A DNA stretch of 64,000 nt, from assembly GCA_026261815.1 (NCBI GenBank), contig JAMPIT010000417.1, positions 2,823,501-2,887,500 of the forward strand, given 5' to 3'. A model generated the notes under the pieces. It saw only the letters and a list, made by a program, of their open reading frames with translations. It did not search any database and was not told the DNA's origin. Position numbers and translations under genes: made by a program. The stretch's first letter is position 1; every line of letters starts with the position of its first letter. The DNA is from Monarcha castaneiventris obscurior (taxonomy: Eukaryota; Chordata; Aves; Passeriformes; Monarchidae). Below are positions 12,994 to 25,399 of the stretch, piece by piece.

Positions 12994-13020
12994 GCAAGCT
13001 CCGAAGGCCTGCATTGACAG
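12994..13020 (+). other. Candidate 27-nt microexon (speculative)
   Basis: Seen in sequence: a branch-point-like CTAAC at about 12964-12968, a long pyrimidine tract (12968-12982), a TGC close to the acceptor, acceptor CAG ending at 12993, 27 nt of body, then donor GTAATG after CAG. The body length is a multiple of three. Two of three frames are open (KLRRPALT or QAPKACID); the third contains TGA. TGC motifs just upstream of the acceptor are a known property of neuronal microexons regulated by SRRM4. Whether any transcript uses this site is unknown, and chance pseudo-exons are common in large introns. Confidence 0.2.
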
Positions 13021-13804
13021 GTAATGAGATGTAATAAGCAAGGGGAAAAGGGGTAGGTGGGAATGAAAGAGTAAGGGAATATCCATATTCATTATTTAAT
13101 CAAGGAAAATTCTCTTGGTGAATTTTGGGAATACTCATTCCTTGCTTCAAAAGCTTCTCTGTGATAGCTGTAAACAAATTACCTCTACGAATAACTTCTT
13201 AATCAGGGAAGAGTAGAGCTGTTCTCTACTTGATCTCTCCCTTTGGGTGGTCCCAGTCAGAGAGCAGCAGCCTTCCTTCTGATGGCTTGGCTTCAGAGAA
13301 GCTGTATGATATTATGCTGACAGCTGTAGACCTCTTTTTGTTAGGGATAACAAACATCCTGTGCTGAGGACAGCATCAAGCCCAGCCTGCAGTATGCCCA
13401 ATTAGAGAAGCTAAAATCTCATTTGTTTCACCATGGGAGCCTCTGAAAGCACACCGTTTTGGCCTCATTACAGTATTTTTAACTTTACAAAAACAATTTC
13501 ATTATGGAAATTAAAGAAGCTCATTTAGTCTTAGCATTTATGCTTAACTTAATAAATTCCACAAGTGTATCAGTCACCCTAGTGTGCAGGCTTTTTGTTC
13601 TTTATCTAACAAAAAAATTGTTTTAGAAACTATTTGCAGAGACTGTTTCATAAAGGAATGTGCCATTTGAATATGCTGGTTATCTGTTATTAAAATGAAA
13701 AAATTTCTGGAGTCCATTGTTGTAATTTTCCTTCACTGAACATCTGAGCATTGACCAGCATTGACTCTGCTGTACCCTGCTATGGAAGTCAGTGAAAAGA
13801 TGAC

Positions 13805-13853
13805 AGACAATAATCTCTTTTAGTAGATTATTATAGACAATAATCTATTTTAG
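13805..13853. repeat. Direct repeat with inverted copy between
   Basis: A 19-bp unit at 13805-13823 recurs at 13835-13853 with one mismatch. Between the copies, AGATTATT at 13825-13832 is the exact reverse complement of AATAATCT, which is present in both copies (13809-13816 and 13839-13846). Two alternative 8-bp hairpins can form. The layout resembles the cluster at 2411-2462. Confidence 0.85.
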
Positions 13854-14865
13854 CAATGCAGGCTTAGGATAGGATACCTTAAGGTGCAGGTGAAATAGCT
13901 ATTTATCCCACTAAGTACAGGTGAAATGCTTTAATCTCCTTGAAATCTTTCTTTAAGATGAAATAAATCAATAAAAGGAGACTGGTACAAACTGTGCAGT
14001 TACTATATAGTTCTGAAAACAAACTAAATTGATTGTAAGCATCTGTTTTTATGTATTTTTCTCCTTGGAATATGTCCCAGTGGCTTTTTCTTTGTTAGCA
14101 TGATCCAATTTACCTAATAAGCTATAAATATGTGGAGCTCAAGTCAACAAAGGTGTTTTCAACATACACAGCAGTATAAATAAATCAAACTTTTTTCTTA
14201 CAACTCTTATGGGCTGCAGTAGGAGAAAGGCAATCAGTATCAGTGGTGCACCTGAGGCTTTTCTGGTCTCAGGTGCCAAATTCTTTTTCTTGCTGCTGGT
14301 GTTGGCACTGTCACCGCTGCTCCATTTTTACTTGCTGTTGTAGACAGGAGCTGGAAGGAAATAGGAGTGAATGAGACAGAGGCAATCTCGTTCCACCACT
14401 CTTTATCTTTCCTCTACTGTCACTGGAGCTACTCCATCAGCTTCCTCAAATTCCCTGTGTTAAGATTTATTTAAGACTGGTGAGAGGGGTCTGCTTAAAT
14501 CCAGCTTAAATAACTGAGTTGTTTTTCAGAGCTGTAGCTGTCTAGCTTGCTTCAAAAGTGGGTAGTGTTTAGTGGCCATAATAATTTGTTTCTCCTATGG
14601 CTTGCTTTTTCAGTCAAGCTATGGCATTTTCCATAGTTAGAATGTGAACTGTCGTTGTTTGCTTTTGTTTAACCAAGGTGAAGTGATGCAAAAGTCTGTG
14701 AGAATATTGTTTCCCTTAAAATAATGGGACTTCAGTTCTTCAAAGATGGTTGTTTTCTTTTTTTTCTCTGCTGAAACCCTAAATCCTTGTATTACTGAGA
14801 GCCGAAGTGGTGATTCACCAGGTATTCTCTTAAATTAGAGAAGCACAGTCTCAGCTGCTCTTTGA

Positions 14866-14997
14866 TTCTCCTTTGGAGACATTCAAAACGTGACTGAACA
14901 TGGCCCTTAGTGACCTGATGCAGCACAAGAGTTGGCCTGGCTTTGAGTGAGGGCTTGGTCAAGATGACCTCCACAGGTCTATGTTATGGTTCTAAGT
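14866..14997 (+). mobile_element. CR1 LINE 3' tail fragment
   Basis: The order 'tttggagacattcaaaacg', 'gacctgatgcagcac', 'ctttgagtgagggcttggtc', 'aagatgacctcc' and a degraded tail 'ttatggttctaag' matches the CR1 3' untranslated end. Only about 130 bp remain and no coding part is visible. The left boundary is uncertain. Confidence 0.82.
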
Positions 14998-16978
14998 CTA
15001 GAAAGGAAGGACCAGCAGATGCTGGACATCCAGTTCCAGTGGATAGTTTTATTGGAAGCATAATTTTTCACCAAAAATTGCTTTAAACAGCTGTGTAAAG
15101 CAGTGCAACAAATAAGTAGTTACCTGAAACTAATTCTGTGAACTCCTCATGGTTGTAGGCTGGCACTGCCACCAAAATCACAGCAATGCGCTATTCCTTT
15201 TTCTCTCCTCTCTCTCCCTCTCCTCTCCCCACCTCCCCCATTTCTTTCTCCTGCTCTTCTGCTTTTCTCTGTAGCCATCCCATATCCCTACCTGGTTAAT
15301 GCACCAACCATTGTGTAGCTTTGTTATGAACAGAGCAAGGGAGTGATCTAGCTGAAAGGATTTATTTATTTTAATGGACTGAGTTTTAGTCAGTTTTTTA
15401 AAAGTAAAAAAAAATGTGGCAGAACTGTAAATGTGTGTGAGAGCATGGATGTCTTGGGAACAAACTGGTCTGGGAAATTTGTAATATTTTGATTTTTTAC
15501 TACATGTGTAATAAAACAAGTTATACAAGGTGAATGGTAGTCTTGGAGATCTTTATTTATTCATACAAATCCAAAGAAGAGAATGAGATTCCTGCTGAGC
15601 CTGAATAATGGCAATCTTCAGTCATTTGGTGTCCTCTGAGACTTACTTTTGTTCACTATTTCAAATGTCATTTTGTGAGTTAGAAAATATCAGGACTCCA
15701 TCTTGCATAAGCTGCATAAAAAAATGCAGTTTTTCTACCTTTCTTTCAAAGCCAATTAAAGTGTAAAGCTGAAATAATACAATGTGGTTGAATTATAGAT
15801 CAAGCAGTTGTGCAGATGTATCACTGAACGGTACTCAGTCCATTTTATGCTATTATAAACTACAGAAACGCTATGTTTACTTCCTTTATAAATCAAGCAA
15901 ATCTTGTTTTTATTGCAGAGAGTGGGAGGTGAGGTAATAGTGGAGTGGGAGGATAATTTAGAATAGAGGTACCTGCAACATGCAGATACTGTGCTCCAGA
16001 GTATTAGGATATGTTATGTTCCTTTTGAGAAGTTGTTTGTAATGATTGTTAATAGCATCCCTCAAGAGGAAGCAGAATGTAAGTATGCTGAAATCCAATG
16101 AAAGTTGAGATATAAAGTTCAGGATCATTTATATCAGATGAGAATCTTAATAGGAGGGCAATCAACAATTTTGTCAGGACCTTAGTCCGCACTCCTTCAA
16201 TTTATTGAAGTTGTGAGTGGTCTGACCTGTCTGTTTTCTGGAAGAACTGTATATTTAGTAGTTATCAGAAACTGAAAGGGCGATAATGTAGAAAAAATGT
16301 GGGAAAGAAGATAGTAATTCTAACTGGTAATGAGGCCATGTGTTACAGCCAGAATTTTTTTTCCGCTGACATATAACAAAATGAAGAAAAATGGAAAGTA
16401 AACATTCGATTTCCATCTAATTTTTCCTTCTAGTTAGGATGTCCTATTGTGGTTTGATAGAGCTGCCATCCTTTAACTCAGCTCTGTTTATTCAGTAAAC
16501 AAGAGGCTCTACCAGTTCCACTGCTTCTTCTACATCAGTTATTTCATCCTCAGGAAAGAAAACTGCCTGCTTGGAACAGATTCCTTAGTATGCATATATG
16601 CATTTAATCTGATCCTGTAAATAACTACTCTTCACAGAGTCATATTTTTCTAGAGCAGAACAAACTGAGGGCAGCTTTGAAAATTTGAAAGGACATATTT
16701 TGGCAAGAGAGAGCTGATGGTAATAACACAGCTATGTACTCTGAAAAAAAAATCTATTTACAGAAAGCTTTTCATAGCAATCTGGTAGGAAATCTACCTA
16801 TCAAAAAGGTGCTGGTTTTCAATAAATGGCTTCTAGGCTCATCTTCGTTGTTTTTAAAATTGTTGCTTTGAGTGCTTCAGGTTTCATTAAGGAAAAAAGG
16901 TTAGCAGTGTTGCATCAAAGTTTGTGGTGTCTTTGGGTTGAAATGTTGACATCAAAATTGGTGTGAGATTTATTATTT
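14998..16978. other. Non-coding stretch with a polypyrimidine tract
   Basis: AT-rich single-copy-looking DNA apart from the pyrimidine tract listed at 15191-15273. The 116-codon minus-strand frame at 15178-15528 owes its Arg/Glu/Lys-rich end to the purine strand of that tract and is not a gene. Confidence 0.6.
15191..15273 (+). repeat. Polypyrimidine (CT-rich) tract
   Basis: About 80 bases are almost entirely C and T with only a few purines, for example TCTCTCCCTCTCCTCTCCCC around 15211-15230. Long homopyrimidine/homopurine tracts can form triplex (H-DNA) structures. Mirror symmetry is not perfect here, so that remains a possibility only. Confidence 0.85.
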
Positions 16979-17012
16979 GTGTGTGTATATATATATATAT
17001 ATATATACACAC
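16979..17012 (+). repeat. Compound (GT)n(AT)n(AC)n microsatellite
   Basis: About four GT units pass into an (AT) block of about ten units, then into AC units. The whole block is nearly self-complementary, so it can fold into a hairpin and is likely length-polymorphic. Confidence 0.93.
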
Positions 17013-19846
17013 TTACCTGAGTGCATGTGGTGTGTATGTATGCATATATATGTGACATCTGATGGCAGCATCAATGAATGAGGGAGTAATAAAAACTCGA
17101 TATTTTAAGGAATTTCTGGTGTTATTTCAGCAGGTATCTTTGAAGAATAGAGAGACACAAGTAAATGCTGTCTTGAGAGCTAGGCTCCCAGTTGACTGCT
17201 GAAAATGTGATGTTAGATAAAATGAGCATTGTGATGGTGTTTAGATAAGGTAAATTTAGTGGCTTCTTAAAACAAAAGCCTTTCCTTAGAGGAGGTGTGT
17301 CCGCCAGCATATGGCTTTGGAAATGAATGGGAAAGTTTACCTTTTGTATTCTTCTTAGTGAAAGTAATTGCAACCTTCATTTGATCATTTGCTCTGTTAC
17401 AGGTCTCCTTACCTTTCCCTCTCCACTCGTGCAAGTTCAGGATCACTTTCATGTCTGTACCTAGAGTTGTAGGAAACTGTTTCTGTTGTGGTTATGCATT
17501 TAACAGTTGGGCTGCTTATGCCAGTTTAATCAACACTTTTCTCCTCGTCATAAAGCTCTTCCTTGCTTATTATGTAACCAGATGTATATTAATCCGCCTT
17601 GAAGCACTTAACATATTGAAAACCACTAAGTATCTAATGGGCTTCCCACAGCTATCCCATGTGTATACAAAAGACAAACTAACTTTAGAGAAATCTGTTC
17701 TTTTTAAGTACTTTCCAAGTGGGGAAGCACTAGATTGCACTGTAATGTACATCATCAAATTTTACTATCTAGGTCTTTGATTAGGATGCTCAAAGATATG
17801 CATATTTCATGGGATATGCAAGTATCATTGGATATGGTGAAAGAACATCCAGCAAGAAATGTAAACATCTCTTGTACAAGACACTGAAACCTCTTGCAAA
17901 TGGAAATAAACAAGTTCAATAGAAACTTTGACCCAAATGGATTGTTAGTTGCAGCCTAACTCTTTTTCAAATCATTAACTGCGTCTCATGGTGTCTTGCA
18001 AAGAAAGAAATGGAGGCTACTGCTTAATAAGTCTTTCTTTAAAATAGATCTGACAGCCAAGCTTCTTTGATTGGCCAATTTAGGAGTTAGAAAAGGTTTT
18101 AATTTAATGCAACCACTAGGGCTCTGTAAATGAGTATATATGTATATATGTACTACATGCAATAGTAAAATTGTCAGATGTGCTATATACTTCATTTACC
18201 ATAAACTCCCAGCTGCCCTGCCTGCATTTTGCCCATTAATCTGTCATGGACTTTAACACTTCAGACACATGTTTCTGAAGAGCCCAAATAATTATCTTAT
18301 TTTGTCTTTCAAAATTAACTTGTCATATGAATAATTCTTCTTTTTTTTATTTTTTAACAACCAGGGATGAGTTTTCCTCAGACTGTGTATTTTATTTTGC
18401 TGTTGTATATGCACAGCCAGACAAACATGGGTACGCTGTTACTCCCACCTCTTGTCAAACCCAGGATGATATTTTGTTCTGAGCTCATGATGGATTTCTG
18501 GTTTGTATTTTTTGGTCTACCTGGTTTCAAAAACAAAAGATTTGTGCTATGTGTATGTAGAAATACACAGAAGTAGGTGTATGTTATAAATCAGTACCCA
18601 TTTTTTATATAAAACTGAAGATTAATGAATTTGCCTCATTAATTAAATAGCAGCATTAAGACCTTGTTATAAGAATTGCTATTTTTTTTTTCTTTCTCCC
18701 AAATAAATATAGATAGAAATTTGTAATCCCATGTGTTTTCCTGACTTTCTTGGGACTTTTTAAAAAGTAAAATCCTTGAAATATATACAATACTTACTTT
18801 TTCACCATAAAGCCACAGGTGACATTAACATGATCAAAGGAGAAATTAGGAAAAACATTACTTTTTTTATTACTTAACTCACTGTAGAGATTTTCTGTGT
18901 GTAAAATCACACTTTGTTTTGGGAAAGCTATGAGGAGGAGATACATGCAGGGACATCCATCCCAGCTTCTCTCATGGTGCTCGTGAAGGTAACGCTTACT
19001 GTTAATACAAATGTTGGGTCTTGGGGAAGAAAGAAGGAGCTGGACCAGACAGGATTGTGAATGCTGTTGCTGCCAACATGACACAGAGCTCTTCCTGGGC
19101 TCTGGGTGTTGCTGGTGCTGAAGTTGTGTAGGACAAAAGGGTAACTGCGGTTCCAAGGTTCTGTGGGGCTGCATCTGCCCTTTTTTCTGTAAGCTGGAGT
19201 ATGAGCAGACAGTAAGACAGCCCTGGCAGCACAGGTGTCAGCTTTTGCTGGGGGCTTCTGAGGGCAGTGGGTTGCAAGCAGCAATCTCTGCAGATTTGGA
19301 GTTACAAACAGGTTTTCATTTGGTGTACTGTTACCTTTCTTTTCTTTCCTGTTCTCATCAAAAAGGAAGATGTCTCAGAGAGAAGAGCAAACTCTTTCAC
19401 CCTAAAGTGATGCGAGAATATCTGTAGAGCTTTTAGATTTATGCTGTATCACATCTCCAGGAGAGATGAGTAGGAGATGCTTTGACAGAAAATTCAGCAG
19501 AACAAACAGTGAAAAATTTTTTCAATTTTTCTGTCCTCCCTTCTTCTACGAATTTGATAGGTTGTTAGCTTTAGAATGGTATTGCTAGCAGAAGAGAAGG
19601 AAGGTGGCAGTTGAGGGGTTTGTTTATTTATTTATTTTATATTTGACTAACTTAAATGCTACCCTGCTGATTGAGTCATCAGTTCTTTGAGGCAGAGTTT
19701 TTCACAATTTATTTTGCATTTGTAGTTTGTTTAATATATTAATTATAATAAAGGTGAGAGCAAGAAACTTTAAATTTGTATGTTTTGTTAGTTAATTTTC
19801 CCATTGAACAGTTAGATATTTTTGTCTCCTAGGTTTTTTAGAACCG
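17013..19846. other. Non-coding stretch, one stop-poor patch
   Basis: Mostly AT-rich. The patch at about 18930-19285 is richer in GC, and all three minus-strand frames are open over much of it (frames of 126, 118 and 91 codons). None has a recognisable domain. The 109-codon plus frame at 17451-17780 also has no family features. A short TATATG-rich patch lies near 18134-18152. Confidence 0.5.
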
Positions 19847-19866
19847 CTTATTTAAATTTAAATAAG
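19847..19866. repeat. Perfect 20-bp A/T-rich palindrome
   Basis: The sequence CTTATTTAAATTTAAATAAG is identical to its reverse complement over all 20 bases. In an AT-rich setting this may be chance, but it is a possible cruciform site. Confidence 0.9.
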
Positions 19867-22800
19867 ATATTATTACTGATTATTCATTTGTGTAATTTTA
19901 ACTCATATTTATTTGATGCTTTTAGTATGACATTGCTCATCCTCTCATATGATTATTAAACATGTGATTTAAAATTGTAGAGAATTATTGAACAATGACT
20001 GTTAGAATGGAAGTTTTCCATGCAATCATTATTTTATATTCAGGCTTGAATTGACAGTAATATAAACCAGAAATATTTTGACGTTTGATTGCTTTTTCCT
20101 TTTGCTGCCTGATCGAAATGGTTGTTTGCTTTGAGTGGCATTTCTGTACAAGTCCCTGGTATACCAACTCTACCAGCACTGATCAATTTTCGATTGAATT
20201 TTTTCAGGCATCTCTGAGTGAAGTTTTATTCACTTCGGTGATGACTGGAAGAGTAAAAGAATAGTTGCACCATCAACTTTGCTGTCTCTTTATGCCTGTA
20301 GAAGCTAAAGCAATCAGTGATTACCTTTCATCTCAAAAGCGTCACCATCCCCTTTGTCATTCTAAAATGTTAACTCATATAATGATTAGTTCCTCAGTCA
20401 GCAAGAAAGGAATGATTTGGCACTGTGAGAAGACGATTCAGGTGTACATAAGCCCACAGGGGGTGAAAAAGGGGGCCAGGCTTCTGGAGTGACAGATGGG
20501 ATGGAAGACTGGATGAACTCAGTAAGAGCTGGACAGAGGAGGAAATGTGGAATGGGGATTTTGAACCCTGCTCAGTACAGTGGGGGAAAAGCAATGGCAT
20601 GTGCAGCTGGGAGGATTAAGGTTGCTCAGAGAGAGGGTGTGTCCTGCAGAAGGCAAGAAAGCAGAGAAATCCTGGGACATTTAAACCAACAGCACCTAAA
20701 TTTTAAACAAGGAATGGGATACTACAAAGGCTGGTGTAAGGTGGGGGACTTCAAACTGGAATACTTCTGAAAAACAACTTACTGGCTTTTTTAGGTAGTT
20801 TAAATAAATGAGTTTGGGACATTTCTTAAAAACATGGATCTGGAAGTCTTTTGCTTTTTGGTGTAAAAACAGATGATGCTGCTGAGATCCAGCAGTGGCA
20901 GTGCTAGTGAATAAAGACTGTTGCTATATTCATTGTTTATCATCTTTTCCCTGAAAGACTTGTCAAGAAGATTGTCTGGAAGATTTTAATCTAACTGGAA
21001 CCTGAGTTGACCTGTTCCAACTCTTCCCTTAGAATCTGGTGATATTGCTCAACTCCAAAATATTTTGTAGCCCTATTTGAAGCTGGACTTTTTTTTCTGT
21101 ATCAGCTTTTACAGAAGTCGTGTGGCTCTGCCTGATATTTGAGACCCACAGAGTTTGTGAACACAGTGTTTGTCTTTAAGGAAACAGCTATTTTGACTTT
21201 TTGTTGCATGTTAGAGCTTTGTAGTTATATTTTGTTATGAAGTATGAGTTTTCATTAATGCATTTTCTCCATCTGGAAACTGTCTGAAGCCAGAAAGGTA
21301 CTTTTCATTGTTTTCCTACACTTTTTAAAACTTCAGGTGGCCCTCACAGGTTTCCTTTGTTTATTTTTTTCCCCCCTCTTTTAACCTGTACAACGTTCAG
21401 TAAATCTATGGGAAGCATAATGTGTTAAGTCAGAGTATACAAGTAAAGGAACATAGAAATATTTGATACTTTGGGGGTTAATATTGTGTCAGTGTAATTT
21501 TAAAGAGTTGGCGAACTTTAAAGAATTGTGTGCAGGCTCTTCCTAAGCATTATTATGTAACCTAAAATTTCTGTGCAGAATGTCTTTATACTCTAAAGTT
21601 AAAAGAGTAATTGAAGTTTGCAGGAAGGAATCAGGACAACACTGTAACTGTAGATGCTTCTAGTGTCAGTTTTGGGATAGTTTTAATGATCTGTAGCTTG
21701 CAAATAGTTGGAAAATTTTCACTTTTACTTCACTGAAAAGAACAGCTTGCAGCAGTGGATACATTTTACAATTGCATCAAGTGCACAATTACTAAGCAAG
21801 GATGGGAAGCCTGACAGTTTTGCTTCTAGCAAAGCTGACCTCTGGAGGATTTTATTAAAGGAATTTCGTTTTTTTAACAGCTGAACTGAAAAAAAGAAAT
21901 CTCTCATGAAACAGAGCCAACAAATTGTATTGCTAAACACATTCCTTCAAAACTTCAAGAACTTCAAGAAATCAATGTAGTTTAAGTTTCTATGTGGTGA
22001 TATTTGGGAGTATGGAGTACAGTTCCCTTTGTTCTAAATGCAATATGAATTATCACCCTAGTCTCTCTCTTGGTCTATGGGGGCAGTGCTCTTTCTTACC
22101 TGGATGTAGCTGTGAGTTATATATTGACCTGAGCAGTTCCATGGCTCCTCAGTCTTTACAGGTTGGTAAACGAGTGCCATGGCACAGAGAAAGATGTATC
22201 TGTTAGGAGTGGAGAGTCATGCTTATTTCACTGATACACATTCCTGTGACAGGTTGAAGGAATACCATTAGGTATAGAGTTTCCATCTAAAAACCAAAAC
22301 AGCCCTTTCCTCTATTCCCCAACCAAACAAACAACCCCCTGAAAACCAAACAAAAAACCTCACTAAAATCTAAAGTGCTGAAAAAATGCTTCAATGTTGT
22401 ATTTGGGGTACTTGTATAGGTGAAAACCAATAATTTTCAGTAATTATGTATTCTCAAGATTTTTTTGTTACTGGAAAATGTAAATATGAAAGTTACTGGA
22501 TAGACACAAAGAATAAGAGTCAAAAGGAAGCTGAGATGATTTTTTGAGCAGACTCAAAAGAGATTTTCAATAAAATATGAAAGTTAGCTTTACTTAAACT
22601 AGGTTTTAAATTATTGAAATATCCTTTCTAGTCACTGAAAGGAGTGAAATTCTCTAACTGAGTACTGACTATTTCTGTCATACACATGGCACCTTTTACC
22701 TTACCTAGGAAGCCTACAAACGTTCTGGTTATATTCTTTAGTATATGCAATATAAAGTATATTTATAGATATATATATTGTATTTTCCTGGAGAATGAAA

Positions 22801-23112
22801 AATGGTATCTAAACACAAGTATGTGTATCTACCTCACAAGTATGTGAGGAAGGCATTTGTCTGCATGTTGTCCATACTTTGTGTGAGCCTAATGCAGGTA
22901 GGCATGTTACATTTCACAAACAGTGACTATTGTTTCCAGATCCTCTGGTTCCCCCCAGCCCCACATGTATGTTGGAGTAGGGTGAGAAAGACTAAGACAG
23001 GCTCTTCTCAGTGGTGCCCAGAGACAGGAAAAGAGGCAAAGAGCACAAATTCAAATACAGGATATTCAATTTAAATGTAAGAAATTTTACTCCTGTTAAA
23101 GTGATAAAAACT
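19867..23112. other. Non-coding stretch, nothing recognised
   Basis: AT-rich sequence. A purine-rich patch lies at about 20455-20650 and an A/C-rich patch is listed separately at 22291-22362. A short (AT)n patch sits near 22766-22778. Open frames up to 93 codons have no family features. Confidence 0.55.
22291..22362 (+). repeat. A/C-rich low-complexity patch
   Basis: The strand is dominated by A and C with repeated AACCAAAC and AACAAACAACCCC-type words, broken by a short pyrimidine block. It is one of several A/C-rich patches in the window. Confidence 0.75.
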
Positions 23113-23262
23113 AGACTGGTCTGCCCAGAGACCTTATGGCATCTCCATCTTGGAGACATTTAAAACCCAACTGTACGTGCATACTGTAGTTGGCCCTGCT
23201 TTGAGCAGGGGCTTGGACTAGGTGACCTGCCAGCACCCCTTCCAACCTCAGCTATTCCATGA
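23113..23262 (+). mobile_element. CR1 LINE 3' tail fragment
   Basis: Blocks in order: 'ctgcccagag', 'atctccatcttggagacatt', 'tttaaaacccaactg', 'ggccctgctttgagcagggg', 'cttggactaggtgacctgcc' and 'ccccttccaacctcagctattccatgaa'. This is the CR1 3' end, about 150 bp, with moderate divergence. No coding sequence remains. Confidence 0.92.
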
Positions 23263-24763
23263 ACCATTTTCATTTTATTGCAAACAAAATTTTGGTTGCA
23301 TTTCCTCTATGATTACCATGTTTCTACACTGTCTTTTCAGACAGACTTGAGACAAATTTCTGTGCATACTGAAAAGCTGCACCGTTGAGGGGTTTAGAAC
23401 TTCTTTCATACAGAGCGGTTAAAGGTTGCCATTCATTGAGAAATATAATATAGCAGCAAAATACATACAGGGATTGAACTATAATTTTTGGAAGCTCAGA
23501 AGTCATAGCTGGCCATTCATCTGTCCATTTTATATGTTATGCTACAAGCACGGCTAAGCTTTCACGTTAACACTTTGTACAGATCATATTTTTTCTCCAT
23601 AAAGGGTTTGCTGGACTGTTTTCCATCTGTGAGCTGGCAACAGAATTTTTAAAAGTCTGCTCTATTTGCTCAGCTAAAGAATACACATTGACAGGGTCTA
23701 CACTCCTTTCTAGAGAGTCTATACTTTAGCCATTCTTAAGGAAAGTACAACTCCACTGTTTAATTCATTATCATAAAAGGATGGGACCTCATTAATTTTT
23801 GGCATGGGGAAAGAGAGGCTTGTTATTATTAGGATAATAAGCTGTGCCAAACGGATGCAATTGATATTGAATATTGTGCAAAAAGAAAATGCTGCTTAAA
23901 GAGTAGGATCCAATTGTGTTTATTGTAACGGGTATATTCTCTGGGCAATGCTGTATCATCTGGAAATATTTAAAATAGAATCTATTATGATCATAGTGAA
24001 GCCTCAAGAAGTTGGGAGGACTTTGAAATGATAATAGCTGCTAGGTAAAATACCCCACTGAAACAGAATTGAAGTAAAAAATGTATTATCGGATGTTTGA
24101 GGGAGATAAATGTAATTTTCTTAATATACATACTGAATATGTATACCTTCTGCTTTGTATTGCACTTTGAAGGGCGGTGGGGATAAGGCATGTGAAGTTC
24201 CTGTCCTTAGCCTGAGTACCACATCTATTGCATTTTCACAGGGGAAAATTGTATTACTGGCTTTTGTGTCCTCAAATTCCCATCCTGACACCCTGTTCTG
24301 TGGCATACACATATTATAAATATTTTGCTTTGGCCTCTTACACTTCCTTACTCCATATGTTAGATAAAATTTTGTGTTCAGTCCTTCAGTCTGCAGTTCT
24401 AAAATTTGAAGTGCTGAAGGAGTATATGAGAGTGGCAAAAGCTGATAAATCCTCTTCTATTGGTACTCTGCATTCAAATGGAACAACTTGCTGCAGAATT
24501 ATGGAAAGAAGATTAGATACACTTCAGGTCAGATTCTGGATTTAGCTTGTTTAGTTACGGACAGATATAGACATGTGAAACTGCTGGGGTAGAGCATTCA
24601 TCCACCTTTCTGCAGCAGAGCTCTTAAACTTCACATCAGTTTATCCTGAAGCAGACAACTTTCTCTTTCAGGTCTTTGGTGTGGGAAAGCCATTGGTAAG
24701 GCTGTGGTGGCTTTACTCCTCCAGTGACTCATCCCATGCAACAACACGGGGTGTGTAGGGGCA
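23263..24763. other. Non-coding stretch, nothing recognised
   Basis: AT-rich sequence between two plus-strand CR1 pieces. Overlapping plus and minus frames of 105 codons at about 24121-24545 have no recognisable domains. A 24-nt splice-bounded segment at 24672-24695 is discussed among the findings. Confidence 0.55.
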
Positions 24764-25399
24764 GTTTGGAAGACAGTGCTGCAGAAAAAGGCCTGGGCAT
24801 TGTGTTGGGCAAGCTGAACACAAGTGCATCTCTGTCATGAAAAACAGCCACATTTTGGGCTGTAATAGGAAGAAAGTAGAGAGCAGGTTGAAGTTATATC
24901 ATTTTTTCCATCTTTTGTTGTCACTTGTGAGTCTGTAGCTGCATAGTGTGACTGTGGGCTCCCAGCACAAGAAAGATGTTCATAGGGAGTCCAGCATGGG
25001 GTCACCAAGGTGAGTGCTAGAGAAATGATACATGAGGATTTGTTCAGTCTGCCCGAGAGAAGGCTTGGGGATGATCTTAGTGCTATCTTCTGTTATCTGA
25101 TGAGAGGTTATAGATATGACCTCTATTAGGAGTGTGCAGTAATGAGTGAGAAGCAATGGGCACAAGTTACAAGAAAACTGATTAGTTATTAGAAGGAAAT
25201 AATTTTTCACATGTGTACCGATTAAGCACTAGAAAAAGTGCCCAGCAAGGGCATATCCATCAGTGGAAATGCTCAAAGCTTAACTGAATATTGCTCATCC
25301 CTTATGCCATGATCTAACTTTGAAGTTAGATTCAACAACAAATTTGAAGGAGGATTTGGGGCCAAATGACCTTCCAGTCTAAATTATTCTGTGATTCTC
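24764..25399 (+). mobile_element. CR1 LINE 3' fragment, about 0.64 kb
   Basis: The left edge matches the ORF2 region after the reverse transcriptase catalytic motif ('gacagtgctgcagaaaaagg', where intact copies encode a KDLG-type block). It continues through 'gaggatttgttcagtctgcc', 'gcaatgggcacaagttacaa' and 'gaaggaaataatttttcac' to the tail 'aaattattctgtgattctct'. It spans the ORF2 C-terminal coding end and the 3' untranslated region. The frame is broken in many places and divergence is high, so this is an old inactive copy. Confidence 0.88.

Larger units (their letters stand above)
10490..14865. other. Non-coding stretch with two listed small signals
   Basis: AT-rich, CpG-poor sequence with no recognisable interspersed repeat. 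It contains the microexon-like site at 12994-13020 and the small repeat cluster at 13805-13853, both listed separately. All open frames are short and lack family features. Confidence 0.55.

Noticed and set aside
15178..15528. 116-codon minus frame with an Arg/Glu/Lys-rich end
   Set aside because: The charged end is the translation of the purine strand of a polypyrimidine tract, and the remainder is unremarkable.
16979..17058. Minus-strand 42-nt exon candidate with donor CTCAG|GTAAGT
   Set aside because: The donor is formed at the edge of the GT/AT microsatellite, and the body is itself repeat-like (ATGCATAC words), so chance is the simpler explanation.
17451..17780. 109-codon plus frame starting with ATG
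   Set aside because: Composition is ordinary AT-rich chance translation. It has no domain, signal or splice context, and a 62-codon minus frame overlaps it.
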